A stretch of DNA of 64,000 nt from Lachnospiraceae bacterium (lineage in GTDB: Bacteria > Bacillota > Clostridia > Lachnospirales > Lachnospiraceae): NCBI GenBank assembly GCA_017467845.1, contig JAFUKH010000085.1:1-64000 (forward strand), read 5' to 3'. How positions within the stretch are numbered: position 1 is the stretch's first letter; every line of letters begins with the position of its first letter. Shown here one piece after another: positions 1 to 8,064 of the stretch. The notes under the pieces were generated by a model. It had not been told where the DNA came from. It did no database searches and was given only the letters and a program-made list of their open reading frames with translations. Both the position numbers and the translations under genes were made by a program.

Positions 1-428
1 AATCTTTCCCTTCACAAAATCTTGATTCGGCTTTAGGATAAGCAGCACTCCGGTAAATGTTTTATAGAACTCTTCCAACTTCATTCGAATCAAATCTTTT
101 GCCGGATCACCAATCACCACATACTCTTCTGTCTTTTTAAACACCACCACAAAATGGCTCAAGCCTTCTTTCGTCAAGACATTTGCTATAGCCGGCAACG
201 TGTAATCGCTAAAAAACCTTCTTTGTCCACTCTGACCGCTTGCGATACAAATCCAAGTTTGTCTGCACAAGCACTTAAACCTACAAGATTCGTTCCACAG
301 ATGTCTGTCCCCATAATATCTCGCAGTTTTGTTATTGTCGTCTCCTTTTTATAATGCAGGCATACCATCGCCAGACATGCTGCCGCACAGTCTGTTGCAT
401 TCTACTGCTGTACAAATGTATATCGCAT
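1..428 (-). pseudogene. C39 peptidase domain of a bacteriocin-type ABC exporter, broken and cut by the window edge
   Basis: Read on the minus strand from an ATG at 428, this encodes the N-terminal C39 cysteine peptidase domain that trims leader peptides in peptide-exporting ABC transporters. The three catalytic positions are visible: Cys in DCAAACL, His in SHFVVVF and Asp in VIGDPA. Two lesions break it. An amber codon lies in frame at 402-404, after MRYTFVQQ and just before NATDC. A one-base frameshift near 199-205 separates AITR from LPAIANVLTKEG. The second frame stays open to position 1, so the membrane and ATPase domains would lie outside the window. No strong ribosome site precedes the ATG. 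It lies downstream of a small peptide gene and a two-component system in the same direction, as in peptide-pheromone or bacteriocin loci. Sequencing error could explain one lesion but hardly both. Confidence 0.8.
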
Positions 429-468
429 TTTATTTTTCTTTGCACTTAAGAAATAAACATATTATTTC

Positions 469-531
469 CTAAATCTCTCCTGTCAAAATTTTAATAATAA
501 AATCAATAATACTGCTTCCTGTAAAAATCAT
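469..531 (-). CDS. 20-residue amphipathic peptide, putative signal or antimicrobial peptide
   Basis: A 20-codon ORF encodes MIFTGSSIIDFIIKILTGEI. It has an excellent ribosome site (AAGGAGG, 7 nt before the ATG) and a well-placed promoter about 23 nt further upstream. The peptide is mostly Ile, Phe and Leu with few charges, and resembles phenol-soluble-modulin or leaderless-bacteriocin peptides in size and composition. It has no double-glycine leader and no Cys, so it is neither a classical C39 substrate nor an AgrD-type thiolactone precursor. It sits between the kinase/regulator pair and the broken C39 exporter, all in one direction. The context suggests a signal or effector of that locus. 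This is inference; the coding call rests on the ribosome site and promoter. Confidence 0.6.
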   Translation of the reverse strand: MIFTGSSIIDFIIKILTGEI

Positions 532-553
532 CTTCACCCCTCCTTCTGTAAGA

Positions 554-583
554 AGTATAGAGGTTACAATTCCCTCATTTCAA
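554..583 (-). promoter_or_regulatory. Promoter of the small peptide gene
   Basis: On the minus strand a -35 TTGAAA (578-583) and a -10 TATACT (554-559) are separated by 18 nt. The predicted start is about 16 nt before the peptide ATG at 531. The -35 is imperfect, and the direct repeats lie immediately upstream, as expected for a promoter that needs an activator. Confidence 0.55.
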
Positions 584-589
584 TCTCCA

Positions 590-622
590 TGTCGTGAAAT
601 GCATTTTTTGTCGTGAAATGCA
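590..622. promoter_or_regulatory. Direct-repeat regulator site, likely LytTR response-regulator target
   Basis: Two perfect 14-bp direct repeats, TGTCGTGAAATGCA on the plus strand, occupy 590-603 and 609-622 with a 19-bp period. They end just upstream of the -35 of the peptide promoter. AgrA/PlnC-type LytTR regulators bind paired direct repeats in this position, usually with a 21-22-bp period, so the slightly shorter spacing is a caveat. The cognate regulator is probably the product of 1942-2652. Confidence 0.6.
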
Positions 623-651
623 AAAATGGACCGCATCTCCGGTCCATTTTT
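622..651 (-). terminator. Terminator of the kinase-regulator operon
   Basis: A 12-bp perfect stem (AAAAATGGACCG and its complement) with a 6-nt loop lies just after the kinase stop codon. The T-run forms the end of the 3' arm. Confidence 0.75.
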
Positions 652-658
652 CCTATTT

Positions 659-1942
659 CTATATATAGATTTCTAGTCCTAATTTACCATCCTTATATCG
701 GTACTCCATGCTTCCATTTAACCGTTCAACTGCTCGCCTGATATTATGAATACCATACCCATGATTATCCTTATCCTCCTTTGTAGTGACACCATTTAGT
801 ACCGCCTGATACATATCCTCTGTTGCTGCATTCTCAAATATGCAGCATAACGTCTGATTATGTTCTCTGATTTTTACAGAAATGACTTTTTCGCCTTCTA
901 ATTTCTGACAAGCCTCTATTGCATTACTAATCGCATTGGAAAAAATAGTACAGAGCTCATACACATCACATTCTTTCTGACCTTGTACTTCCCCCACAAC
1001 GTTAAAATTTATTCCTTTTTCCAATGCCCTTTGATGCATCATGCTCAGAACCGCATCCAACATCTCATCCCCTACCTGTACCTTCTGAAAGGTCGCCTGA
1101 GAAAAATCCTGACAAATTCGGTTCAATTGTTCCCTGGCACTATCTACCTCGTTTTTTTCTAAAAGTAACTGTAACACCCCGATTTGACTTGCTACATCAT
1201 GTCGAAATCGACGCATCTCTCTATCTTTTTCATAAATAGTCTTATAGTAGTCTTGCTGCACCCGAATCAATTCTTCTTTAATGGAATTCTGCTCCAGATA
1301 ATATTTCTTTTGATGACTCTCAATAATAAGCCATACTATAACAGCTATAACAGCAACTAAGTCTATTGCAACGATTAATCGAAAAATCAATATCACCCTA
1401 CTATTGTCCAGCATCCCCTGTAAAAGGTTGCCCATAGAAGCAATCCCTGTTCCGAAAATAACTACGCACATTATTAAAATACATTTCCATTTAGAAAGAC
1501 TATCCAGATACGCTATAGCTTTCCGGTACCACCTTTGTCTTGTAATCAAATAAAAGAATAAAAATACACAAATAATGCTCAGTAATTTATTCGCCCATTC
1601 TCCAAACACATCTCCGGTCAAAAAAGCCATTGCTATAGACATGACAGATTCTATCAGCCCTATCAAAAAAAGTAGTACAATGATTTTAGCAATCTTATTT
1701 CCATATTCTCCCTCACATATCAAAGACCATACCACGACTTCAGCAAAAAAAAAAATTCCTTCAAATATGATGGCATCCGGAAATAAAACAATTCCTAACA
1801 CAAATGCAATTGCATACACCCCCCCTGCCAACAGATACTTTTTTCCATTCCTGGTTGTCCAATGATATGTCCATTCTCCCACAGATACCATACACACCAT
1901 GGCACTGATATAATACAGGCACTTCAATACCATATCCATCAT
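659..1942 (-). CDS. AgrC/ComD-like sensor histidine kinase (GHKL)
   Basis: This is a 427-residue peptide-sensor-type kinase. About six hydrophobic segments fill residues 1-205. They are followed by a coiled stretch, a phosphoacceptor block RRFRHDV (His248) and a GHKL ATPase domain with NAISNAIEAC and GYGIHNI. This is the HPK10 architecture of AgrC, ComD and PlnB, which sense extracellular peptides through the membrane domain. Its ATG overlaps the last base of the response-regulator stop (TAATG), so the two are translationally coupled. The membrane half is rich in Ile, Val and Phe and carries no recognisable extracellular domain. The ligand is not known; the 20-residue peptide next door is the natural candidate. 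An alternative is sensing of a host or competitor peptide. Confidence 0.88.
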   Translation of the reverse strand: MMDMVLKCLYYISAMVCMVSVGEWTYHWTTRNGKKYLLAGGVYAIAFVLGIVLFPDAIIFEGIFFFAEVVVWSLICEGEYGNKIAKIIVLLFLIGLIESVMSIAMAFLTGDVFGEWANKLLSIICVFLFFYLITRQRWYRKAIAYLDSLSKWKCILIMCVVIFGTGIASMGNLLQGMLDNSRVILIFRLIVAIDLVAVIAVIVWLIIESHQKKYYLEQNSIKEELIRVQQDYYKTIYEKDREMRRFRHDVASQIGVLQLLLEKNEVDSAREQLNRICQDFSQATFQKVQVGDEMLDAVLSMMHQRALEKGINFNVVGEVQGQKECDVYELCTIFSNAISNAIEACQKLEGEKVISVKIREHNQTLCCIFENAATEDMYQAVLNGVTTKEDKDNHGYGIHNIRRAVERLNGSMEYRYKDGKLGLEIYI

Positions 1943-2652
1943 TACATCGCTTCCATCCTTTTTCTCAAGTATCTTTTATACTGCTCTTCTATGGCAGCCT
2001 TGTTCTTACGACTGAGACGAATCCTTTTCCCCTCTTCCAATACGATTTCTCCTTGTGTTCTATCAAACAAATCTAGGTTTACCAAATAAGAACGATTCAC
2101 CCTACAGAAATCTATTTCCGGGAGAAGCTCTTCCCATTCCTTTAGCGTTCGACGAACCAGATATTTTTCCTTTTCCAATATTACAAACGTATACTTATCC
2201 TGAGCTTCTATGTATCTGATATCCTCAATGAAAACGCTATACTGCTTTCCTGCATCTTCCCACGTAACCGTTCTTCTATTTGAAAACGCCTTTATTTTGT
2301 TCACAATCGAAGCAAATGCATCCTGCTGCAATGGCTTTTTCAGAAACCCAATCACATTGGCCCCAAACGCCTCTATCATACGCTCTTCATGGCTTGTCAA
2401 AAAAATAATTTTAGTAGGGAATGCTCTGTTCTCCAATATTTCCTTCACCTTTATGCCATCAATGCCAGCCATTTCAATATCCAAAAACAAAAAATCACAT
2501 ACCGCATCTGAATTCAATAACTCCTCACCGGAAGCGAAACATTCATAAATCACTGATCCATCTTTGAATACATTCTTACAATTATATAAAAGCTCATCCC
2601 TATACAGCTTTTGATCATCGCAAATTCCAACCAGCACCGAAAATTCCTCCAT
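1942..2652 (-). CDS. LytTR-family response regulator (AgrA-like)
   Basis: The protein has 236 residues. Residues 1-120 form a receiver domain with the acidic pair CDD near residues 11-13, the phosphoacceptor Asp58 in FLFLDIEM and the conserved Lys in FLKKPLQ. A LytTR DNA-binding domain follows at about 130-230 (IRYIEAQDKYTFV, CRVNRSYLVNL). LytTR regulators bind short direct repeats upstream of peptide and exporter genes. A matching pair of 14-bp repeats lies at 590-622, suggesting direct activation of the peptide/exporter promoter. It is the first gene of the pair with the kinase. No obvious binding site was seen before its own start. Confidence 0.9.
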   Translation of the reverse strand: MEEFSVLVGICDDQKLYRDELLYNCKNVFKDGSVIYECFASGEELLNSDAVCDFLFLDIEMAGIDGIKVKEILENRAFPTKIIFLTSHEERMIEAFGANVIGFLKKPLQQDAFASIVNKIKAFSNRRTVTWEDAGKQYSVFIEDIRYIEAQDKYTFVILEKEKYLVRRTLKEWEELLPEIDFCRVNRSYLVNLDLFDRTQGEIVLEEGKRIRLSRKNKAAIEEQYKRYLRKRMEAM

Positions 2653-2732
2653 GTATTACTTATCATCCATTTTTTAACTATTATACTATATTTCACGTCT
2701 TCTTAACAACATTTTCCTTCTCGTGCATAACT

Positions 2733-2760
2733 AAAAAAATCCCCCACCGATAGGTGGGGA
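2733..2760 (-). terminator. Terminator of hpf
   Basis: On the minus strand a stem CCCCACC/GGTGGGG with a TATC loop is followed by a run of seven T. It lies 27 nt after the hpf stop and also insulates the regulator gene at 2652. Confidence 0.9.
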
Positions 2761-2786
2761 ACTCTCCATTTACACTGCACTTATAT

Positions 2787-3314
2787 TTAATCTTCCGGCT
2801 CAATAAGTCCGTAGGTATCTCCTTTTCTCTTATAAACTACATTTACCTGATCGGTCTCTGCGTTGCAGAATACGAAGAAGCTGTGTCCTAAGAGCTCCAT
2901 CTGGATACAAGCATCTTCCGGATACATAGGCTTGATATCGAATTTCTTGGTACGAACGATTTTGATTTCTTCATCGTCCGGCTCTTCCACTTCGATAAAT
3001 GCCTTGCTGAATGACATTGCATTCTGATGTTTGGTAATAATCTTATTCTTATATTTCTTAAGCTGTCTCTCGATTACTTCTTCTACTAAATCGATAGATA
3101 CGTACATATCACTGCTCACCTGCTCGGAGCGGATAATGCTTCCTTTTACAGGAATGGTAACTTCGATTTTCTGTCTCTCCTTTTCTACACTAAGTGTTAC
3201 ATGAACTTCTGTGTCCGGGTTAAAGTACTTATCCAGTTTACCTAACTTCTCCTCTACTGCTGATTTGATTCCGGGCGTTACCTCAATATTTCTTCCAACG
3301 ATAATAAATTTCAT
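2787..3314 (-). CDS. hpf: Long-form ribosome hibernation promoting factor
   Basis: This 175-residue protein has the S30AE/YfiA fold at residues 1-100 (MKFIIVGRNIEVTPGIKSAV, ERQKIEVTI) and a C-terminal dimerisation domain at about 120-175 (RTKKFDIKPMYPEDACIQME, FFVFCNAETDQVNVVYKRK). The two-domain long form dimerises 70S ribosomes into inactive 100S particles in stationary phase in Firmicutes. It is a single-gene unit with an AAGGAGATG ribosome site, its own promoter and a strong terminator. A cluster of DnaA boxes lies upstream of the promoter. Length and all family blocks are normal. Confidence 0.96.
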   Translation of the reverse strand: MKFIIVGRNIEVTPGIKSAVEEKLGKLDKYFNPDTEVHVTLSVEKERQKIEVTIPVKGSIIRSEQVSSDMYVSIDLVEEVIERQLKKYKNKIITKHQNAMSFSKAFIEVEEPDDEEIKIVRTKKFDIKPMYPEDACIQMELLGHSFFVFCNAETDQVNVVYKRKGDTYGLIEPED

Positions 3315-3349
3315 ACAATCATCTCCTTCAGTAGTTTTATTGTGAAATT

Positions 3350-3378
3350 ATAATAACATATTTCACCAAATTATGCAA
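3350..3378 (-). promoter_or_regulatory. Predicted hpf promoter
   Basis: A -35 TTGCAT (3373-3378) and -10 TATTAT (3350-3355) are spaced by 17 nt, 36 nt before the hpf start codon. Confidence 0.55.
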
Positions 3379-3529
3379 CAATTTAATGATTTTTTCACAT
3401 GTTTTTGATTTCGAAAAAGTCAATGCCAAAACGATTCTTTTTTCCAATTTTTGCAAATTCATTAGTTTTAAACAAAACAGTTGTTCCCTTGGTTACCATA
3501 AAAAATCACCCGAATTTACATAAAAAAGC

Positions 3530-3600
3530 TGTGGATAATGTGTATAACTTGGTGTATAAGTCATTTCTTTCGATTTTTCGGGCTTTTTGCCTGTGGATAA
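3530..3600. promoter_or_regulatory. Cluster of four DnaA boxes
   Basis: Within 71 bp there are four 9-mers in the same orientation that match or nearly match the DnaA box TTATNCACA, read on the minus strand. They are TTATCCACA at 3530-3538 and 3592-3600, TTATACACA at 3539-3547, and TTATACACC (one mismatch) at 3551-3559. The rest of the 400-bp gap is AT-rich and holds no convincing gene. No dnaA, dnaN or rpmH is nearby, so this is more likely a DnaA-titration or reactivation site, or a DnaA-regulated promoter for hpf, than the origin itself. Confidence 0.65.
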
Positions 3601-3740
3601 CTTTTATCGTAAACACGTTCGTACACAGGACGTTTTTGCGATAAGCCATCTTTTTTTAGTAAATCTGCACAACCCGCTTTTTCGCCCGGTACTTTCAGCA
3701 CATGTGACAATTCAACTCAAAATCCCCCATTTGTTAAGAT

Positions 3741-3773
3741 AAAAGAAAGAGATTGCAAAATACAATCTCTTTC
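3741..3773 (-). terminator. Terminator of the NlpC/P60 gene
   Basis: A perfect 11-bp stem (GAAAGAGATTG and its complement) with a 7-nt loop lies 20 nt after the stop and is followed by a T-rich tract. Confidence 0.85.
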
Positions 3774-3792
3774 CATTCTTTCCTATTCATAA

Positions 3793-4983
3793 TTAGAAGA
3801 TACGGCGAATTGCTAAAATCTTCTTATAGTCTGCGTTAGAAACCTTAATACCGGTCTTCTTGGATGATGCGTGTACAATCTGACCATCACCAATGTAGAT
3901 TGCCACATGTCCGGAATAGCAGATAATATCACCGGGCTGTGCATTCTCAAGTCCGTCTACTGCGTATCCCTGCTTACGGTCTGCAGAAGAGGAATGAGGT
4001 AAGGATACACCAAAGTTGGCATATACACTCATTACGAAGCCGGAGCAATCGGCACCCTCTGTCAAACTAGTACCACCATACACATAAGGATTACCAACAA
4101 ACTGCAAACCATACTCCGCAACCGCACGACCCATCTCGCTGCCACCATCGCTGGCCACGTAGGTAATCTCTGTCTTCGTGTTATTCTTCTTAGCTGCTGC
4201 CCTCGCTGCAGCCTGTGCCTTTTCACGCTCCTGTCTTTCCTTCTCTAAACGAGCCTCTTCTTCTGCTTTGGACTCAGCCTGAACGAATTCGGTATGAAGC
4301 GTTACATATTCGGCGGATACATAGCCATCACCCTCTTCGGTATCTACCTTAATCCACTCATCAGTCTCTTCATATACTAAAAGCTCATCTTCAAAAGCCA
4401 CCATTCCCAATCTGGGAGAATCGGTAGAAGGCTCCTTACGAACATAAAGCCCATCACACTGTACGGTAGCAAGTCTGGTTCCCACTTCCTTAGCCAGCTC
4501 TACTGCTGCATCACCGGTCACCACATACTCAGCCTTAACGAAACCGGTTACGGTTCCGGAAGTAATCTCATACCATCCATTCTGCTCGGAAACAAGTACT
4601 CCTGCAGAATTATCATATAACTTTCCGACAATCTCTCCGTCCTCACTTGGAAGACTTCTAATATTCACATAGCGGTTTACATCCGCAATTACCATATTTC
4701 TAAGTGTCTCTAATTCCTGCTCCTTAGCTGCTGCCTTAGCTTCTGCTTTCGCCTTAGCCGCTGCTTCATCAACTTCTTCTGCAGTAACTACTGTCTCCAG
4801 TACCACATCGGTCTTGCCTGCCTCTGCAGAAATATTTTCAAGGGATGTTCCCTGATCAAGTGCTATATTAATACCACCGTTAGGAAGGACAGATGAGAGA
4901 CCGGCAGCCTGCACATCCATACCGGAGCAAAGAAGAGTTCCGGCCAATATAAGGGCTCCCGCTCTTACGCAGCTTCTTAACAT
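3793..4983 (-). CDS. Secreted SH3-NlpC/P60 peptidoglycan endopeptidase
   Basis: The 396-residue precursor starts with a signal peptide (MLRSCVRAGALILAGTLLCS..VQA). A bacterial SH3 pair follows (RYVNIRSLPSEDGEIVGKL and GLYVRKEPSTDSPRLGMV), then an Ala/Glu/Lys-rich coiled linker, then a C-terminal NlpC/P60 domain. The catalytic Cys313 lies in ADCSGF; His359 (GHVAIYIG) and His371 (VHASS) complete the site. Such enzymes cut gamma-D-Glu-diamino-acid bonds in stem peptides and act in cell separation and wall turnover. A TTG four codons upstream is in frame, but the ATG at 4983 has GGAGG five nt ahead and leaves a normal signal peptide, so it is chosen. The gene is transcribed away from the SDR at 5170. 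Confidence 0.92.
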   Translation of the reverse strand: MLRSCVRAGALILAGTLLCSGMDVQAAGLSSVLPNGGINIALDQGTSLENISAEAGKTDVVLETVVTAEEVDEAAAKAKAEAKAAAKEQELETLRNMVIADVNRYVNIRSLPSEDGEIVGKLYDNSAGVLVSEQNGWYEITSGTVTGFVKAEYVVTGDAAVELAKEVGTRLATVQCDGLYVRKEPSTDSPRLGMVAFEDELLVYEETDEWIKVDTEEGDGYVSAEYVTLHTEFVQAESKAEEEARLEKERQEREKAQAAARAAAKKNNTKTEITYVASDGGSEMGRAVAEYGLQFVGNPYVYGGTSLTEGADCSGFVMSVYANFGVSLPHSSSADRKQGYAVDGLENAQPGDIICYSGHVAIYIGDGQIVHASSKKTGIKVSNADYKKILAIRRIF

Positions 4984-5100
4984 GATTACCTCCAAACATT
5001 AACTCTTTTTATTATTTGTTACGTTTTTGTTACAACTGTTAACAAATATATCATTATTGTTAGCTTTTGTCAATATTTTACGCTCACATTATTGGTAATT

Positions 5101-5130
5101 TTGTCTGGAATATTATGGTATATGTATGAT
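5101..5130 (+). promoter_or_regulatory. Predicted promoter of the SDR gene
   Basis: A -35 TTGTCT (5101-5106) and -10 TATGAT (5125-5130) are spaced by 18 nt, about 40 nt before the start codon. The same 186-bp gap must also hold the divergent NlpC promoter. Confidence 0.45.
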
Positions 5131-5169
5131 ATACTTAGCAAAGTTAATAATATATAGAAGAGGACAAAC

Positions 5170-5892
5170 ATGAAAAGATATGCATTAATCACCGGTGCAT
5201 CCCGTGGAATCGGGAAATCTCTGGCCTTGGAGTTTGCAAAAGCCGGTTACAATTTATATTTAACCTGTGTCAAATCCATAGAGTCTTTGATGGAATATGC
5301 CGAACATCTGGCGAAAACCTATGGGATAAAAGCAAAAGCGTTTCAGGTGGACGGAGTAAATTACGAAAATGTTACAAATTTGTTCGCAGAAATCAATGAT
5401 TTGGACGTACTGATTAATAACGCCGGAATCGCTCATTTCGGTTTGCTTACAGATATGACACCCGAAGAATGGAATCATATGATAGCCACCAACCTGACTT
5501 CAGCGTTTTATACCTGCAAGCACGCAGTCCCCCTTATGGTCGCCAAGCATCAGGGCTGCATCATCAACATCTCCTCTGTCTGGGGAAATGTAGGTGCTTC
5601 CATGGAGGTTGCATATTCCGCATCCAAAGGAGGCCTAAACAGCTTTACCAAGGCTCTGGCCAAGGAGCTGGCGCCCAGCGGTATCACTGTCAACGCCATC
5701 GCCTGCGGCGTTATTGACACCGATATGAATCGCAAAAACTTAAGTAGTGAAGATCTGGATGCTTTAGCCGCAGAGATTCCCGCAGACAGGCTTGGGACGC
5801 CTGAGGAGGTTGCCAAGCTGGCACTACAGCTTGCTTCTTCTCCAACATACCTGACCGGACAGATTATCACTATGGACGGAGGCTGGTATTAA
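5170..5892 (+). CDS. Short-chain dehydrogenase/reductase, FabG-like
   Basis: This 240-residue classical SDR has the cofactor motif TGASRGIG, the NNAG motif and the catalytic Ser-Tyr-Lys set (NISSVWG, AYSASKGG). The C-terminal TGQIITMDGGWY is typical of 3-oxoacyl-ACP reductase-like enzymes. It reduces a keto group or oxidises an alcohol with NAD(P)H; the substrate cannot be read from sequence. No other fatty-acid synthesis gene is nearby, so it is not called fabG. A GAAGAGGA ribosome site precedes the ATG. Its terminator overlaps the stop codon, separating it from the germination gene that follows. Confidence 0.9.
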   Translation: MKRYALITGASRGIGKSLALEFAKAGYNLYLTCVKSIESLMEYAEHLAKTYGIKAKAFQVDGVNYENVTNLFAEINDLDVLINNAGIAHFGLLTDMTPEEWNHMIATNLTSAFYTCKHAVPLMVAKHQGCIINISSVWGNVGASMEVAYSASKGGLNSFTKALAKELAPSGITVNAIACGVIDTDMNRKNLSSEDLDALAAEIPADRLGTPEEVAKLALQLASSPTYLTGQIITMDGGWY

Positions 5893-5906
5893 CCAGCCTC
5901 TTTTTA
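5879..5906 (+). terminator. Terminator overlapping the SDR stop codon
   Basis: A perfect 9-bp stem GAGGCTGGT/ACCAGCCTC with loop ATTA contains the last codons and stop of the SDR gene and is followed by five T. Confidence 0.85.
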
Positions 5907-5971
5907 TTAGAATAAAAATGAAAATACTCCCCATACTAGTAAAAACCGTAAGTATTCGTGGGAGTATGCAT

Positions 5972-7411
5972 ATGAACCAAAATCTAAGCAGCAATCTGCA
6001 ACTTAATATCGAACGAATGAAGGAATTGATTCCTCTGGACAAAAGCTTTGATATTATTTCCTCACATCTAAAAATTGGCGGGAACGATGCCTTTTTCGTG
6101 GGACTAAATGGATATATTGAGGAGAGAACTCTCCAGAAAATCTTCATTGATGTAAAGGAACCGGTGGATTCCTCTGATGAAGAAGCACTGGTAAAATACA
6201 TGCATGACCATGTAGGATATGCCTCTGTAACCCCATACAAGACCTGGGATGAACTCCTGCTTCAGATGTTCTCCGGTACTGCGCTGATGTTGATAAATGG
6301 CAGTACCACAGGCTTCATCTTAGATATCCGTACCTATCCTGCCAGAAGCGTGGAAGAACCGGACACTGAACCGGTTACCAAGGGAGCCCATGACGGCTTT
6401 ACCGAAACCATGCTGACCAACGCCAACCTGATTCGCCGCCGCATCCGCGCCAATACCCTTACCTTTGAACCACTTCATATCGGCAGCGTAAGTAGGACGG
6501 ATGTGTCCATTGGCTATCTGGGTGCTCTTGTAGATCAGGAATTTCTGGACTATATCCGTACAGAGCTGCAAAGTCTGCAGGTCACTTCCCTGACCATGGG
6601 AACCAAGAGTTTGGAAGAGCTTCTTATAAAAAAGAATTTCCTTCATCCTCTTCCCAGCATCTGTACCACAGAGCGTCCGGACGTAGCAAGCAGTTACCTG
6701 ATGGAGGGCAATATCTTAATTCTGGTGGACAACTCTCCCTCAGTAATGATTCTTCCCTGCTCCATCTTTCAATTCACCCAGCACCCGGATGATTATTACA
6801 ACAGTCCCATCGTGGGCAATTACTTCCGTTTAGTACGTTTTCTGTGCCTATTAGTCAGTGTATTTTTGTTACCTGTCTTTTTACTTTTGACCTCCTATTA
6901 CCCGGAGATTTCACAACGTTTCAGTCTTCTTTCCACAGAAGGCATGGGACCTGTCCGCATTACCTTTTACGTGTTAGCCGTGGAATTTTTATTGGATTTA
7001 TTCAAATACTCCTCTGCTCACTCACCGGGGCGTTTCTCCGGTTCCCTATCCATTGTCGGTGGTCTTATCATCGGTGATGTTGCAGTTAAACTGAACTGGG
7101 CTTCCAATGAGGTATTGTTTTATGCAGCTGTCACTCTGCTTACCACCCTCTCTCTGGCAAGCGTGGAATTTGCGGAAGGAATGCGGATATACCGTCTTTT
7201 CCTTATATTTATGACCGCCTTCTTCGGTCCTATCGGCTTCTGGATTGGCGTGGCACTGATGCTCATCTCCATCGCCACCACACCAACTCTGGGAGGCAAA
7301 AGCTACCTATGGCCACTGTTTCCCTTTAATTGGCAGGCACTGAAAACCTTACTCTTCAGATACCCTACCGCCAAATCCCAGCCTAGTAAGAACTGGCATA
7401 AGAACGATTAA
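5972..7411 (+). CDS. GerA-family spore germination protein (GerAA/SpoVAF type)
   Basis: The protein has 479 residues. A soluble N-terminal half (about 1-290) contains DVKEPVDSSDEEALV, FSGTALMLINGS and TYPARSVEEPDTEPVTKGAHDGF, the signature blocks of the A subunit of germinant receptors and of SpoVAF. The C-terminal half has about five membrane segments, including the PGRFSGSLSIVGGLIIGDVAV region. GerA-type A subunits sit in the inner spore membrane and take part in nutrient-triggered release of ions and dipicolinate. An upstream in-frame ATG exists at 5918. The ATG at 5972 is preferred because GGGAG lies 7 nt before it. No B or C subunit or spoVA gene adjoins, so it is an orphan A subunit here. 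Sporulation-specific sigma control is likely but not visible. Confidence 0.88.
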   Translation: MNQNLSSNLQLNIERMKELIPLDKSFDIISSHLKIGGNDAFFVGLNGYIEERTLQKIFIDVKEPVDSSDEEALVKYMHDHVGYASVTPYKTWDELLLQMFSGTALMLINGSTTGFILDIRTYPARSVEEPDTEPVTKGAHDGFTETMLTNANLIRRRIRANTLTFEPLHIGSVSRTDVSIGYLGALVDQEFLDYIRTELQSLQVTSLTMGTKSLEELLIKKNFLHPLPSICTTERPDVASSYLMEGNILILVDNSPSVMILPCSIFQFTQHPDDYYNSPIVGNYFRLVRFLCLLVSVFLLPVFLLLTSYYPEISQRFSLLSTEGMGPVRITFYVLAVEFLLDLFKYSSAHSPGRFSGSLSIVGGLIIGDVAVKLNWASNEVLFYAAVTLLTTLSLASVEFAEGMRIYRLFLIFMTAFFGPIGFWIGVALMLISIATTPTLGGKSYLWPLFPFNWQALKTLLFRYPTAKSQPSKNWHKND

Positions 7412-7428
7412 AGCACTACCTCCGAAAA

Positions 7429-8049
7429 CGGCTGCCCCACGGGAATCACTCCCCTACGAGCCCCAACTGCAAACTGCTTAAATTTCACAAAATCACATTC
7501 TGCGTTCTATGATTATTCGTGTCTCTGCAAGGTTAGATCAATTGGCGGATTTGTTCGCATATTAGGCGGATTCTTGGAGTTTCGTATGGATGCCTGCCGT
7601 TTCCGGGATAATATCCCTGTGTTGGTAAGCTTAGAGAAAGTGCGTAGAAATTTCCAAGAGGCGAACTACGTTCAGGTCAATGTCGGGGCGCGTCTTCGAC
7701 AAAATAAATAGGACTGTCCGTGCTATGGCAGACGCAGGTAATGGCGTCTGAACATAGACGAACAGTCCTATTCATTTTGCTCGAAGCTCGAACAGACAGT
7801 GACTAATCCCAGAACGTAGTTCGACTCTTTGTGAAATTTAAGCAGTTTCGAACAGTTTACCAACACAGGGATATTATCCCGGAAACGGCAGGCTTTCACT
7901 TCTTATACGGAATCCGCCCTATGCGGTACAAATCCACCAATTGTCTAACACGTGCAGAGACACGAATGGAACGCAAACGCTGATTTTGGAAATTTCTACG
8001 CAGTTCTCGTAAGGGGTTCGTAGTGGAGTTATTCCCGTGGGGCAGCCGT
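7429..8049. repeat. Large quasi-palindromic non-coding element, copy A
   Basis: The whole 650-bp gap between two convergent genes is an imperfect inverted repeat of about 620 bp. The outer arms 7429-7465 and 8013-8049 match at about 34 of 37 positions. A perfect 37-bp arm pair lies at 7592-7628 and 7857-7893. The centre is a 7-bp stem (CAGACGC/GCGTCTG) around 7729-7750. Conserved boxes shared with copies B and C are AACTGCTTAAATTTCACAAA at 7472-7491 (complement at 7828-7847), GCGTAGAAATTTCCAA near 7641-7657 (complement at 7986-8002), GGCGGATTC at 7565-7573 (complement at 7910-7918), and CTCCCCTACG near the outer ends. Its polarity is opposite to that of B and C. No credible ORF was found. Confidence 0.85.
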
Positions 8050-8064
8050 CTTGCAGGTAATGTT

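Noticed and set aside
3530..3600. Chromosomal origin oriC
   Set aside because: No dnaA, dnaN, rpmH or gidA nearby; boxes alone do not define an origin.
3399..3644. An 81-codon plus-strand ORF between hpf and the NlpC gene
   Set aside because: No ribosome site, composition dominated by the AT-rich DnaA-box region and no recognisable family.
5824..6240. 138-codon minus-strand ORF over the SDR/GerA junction
   Set aside because: Antisense to a clear gene, with no ribosome site or family similarity.
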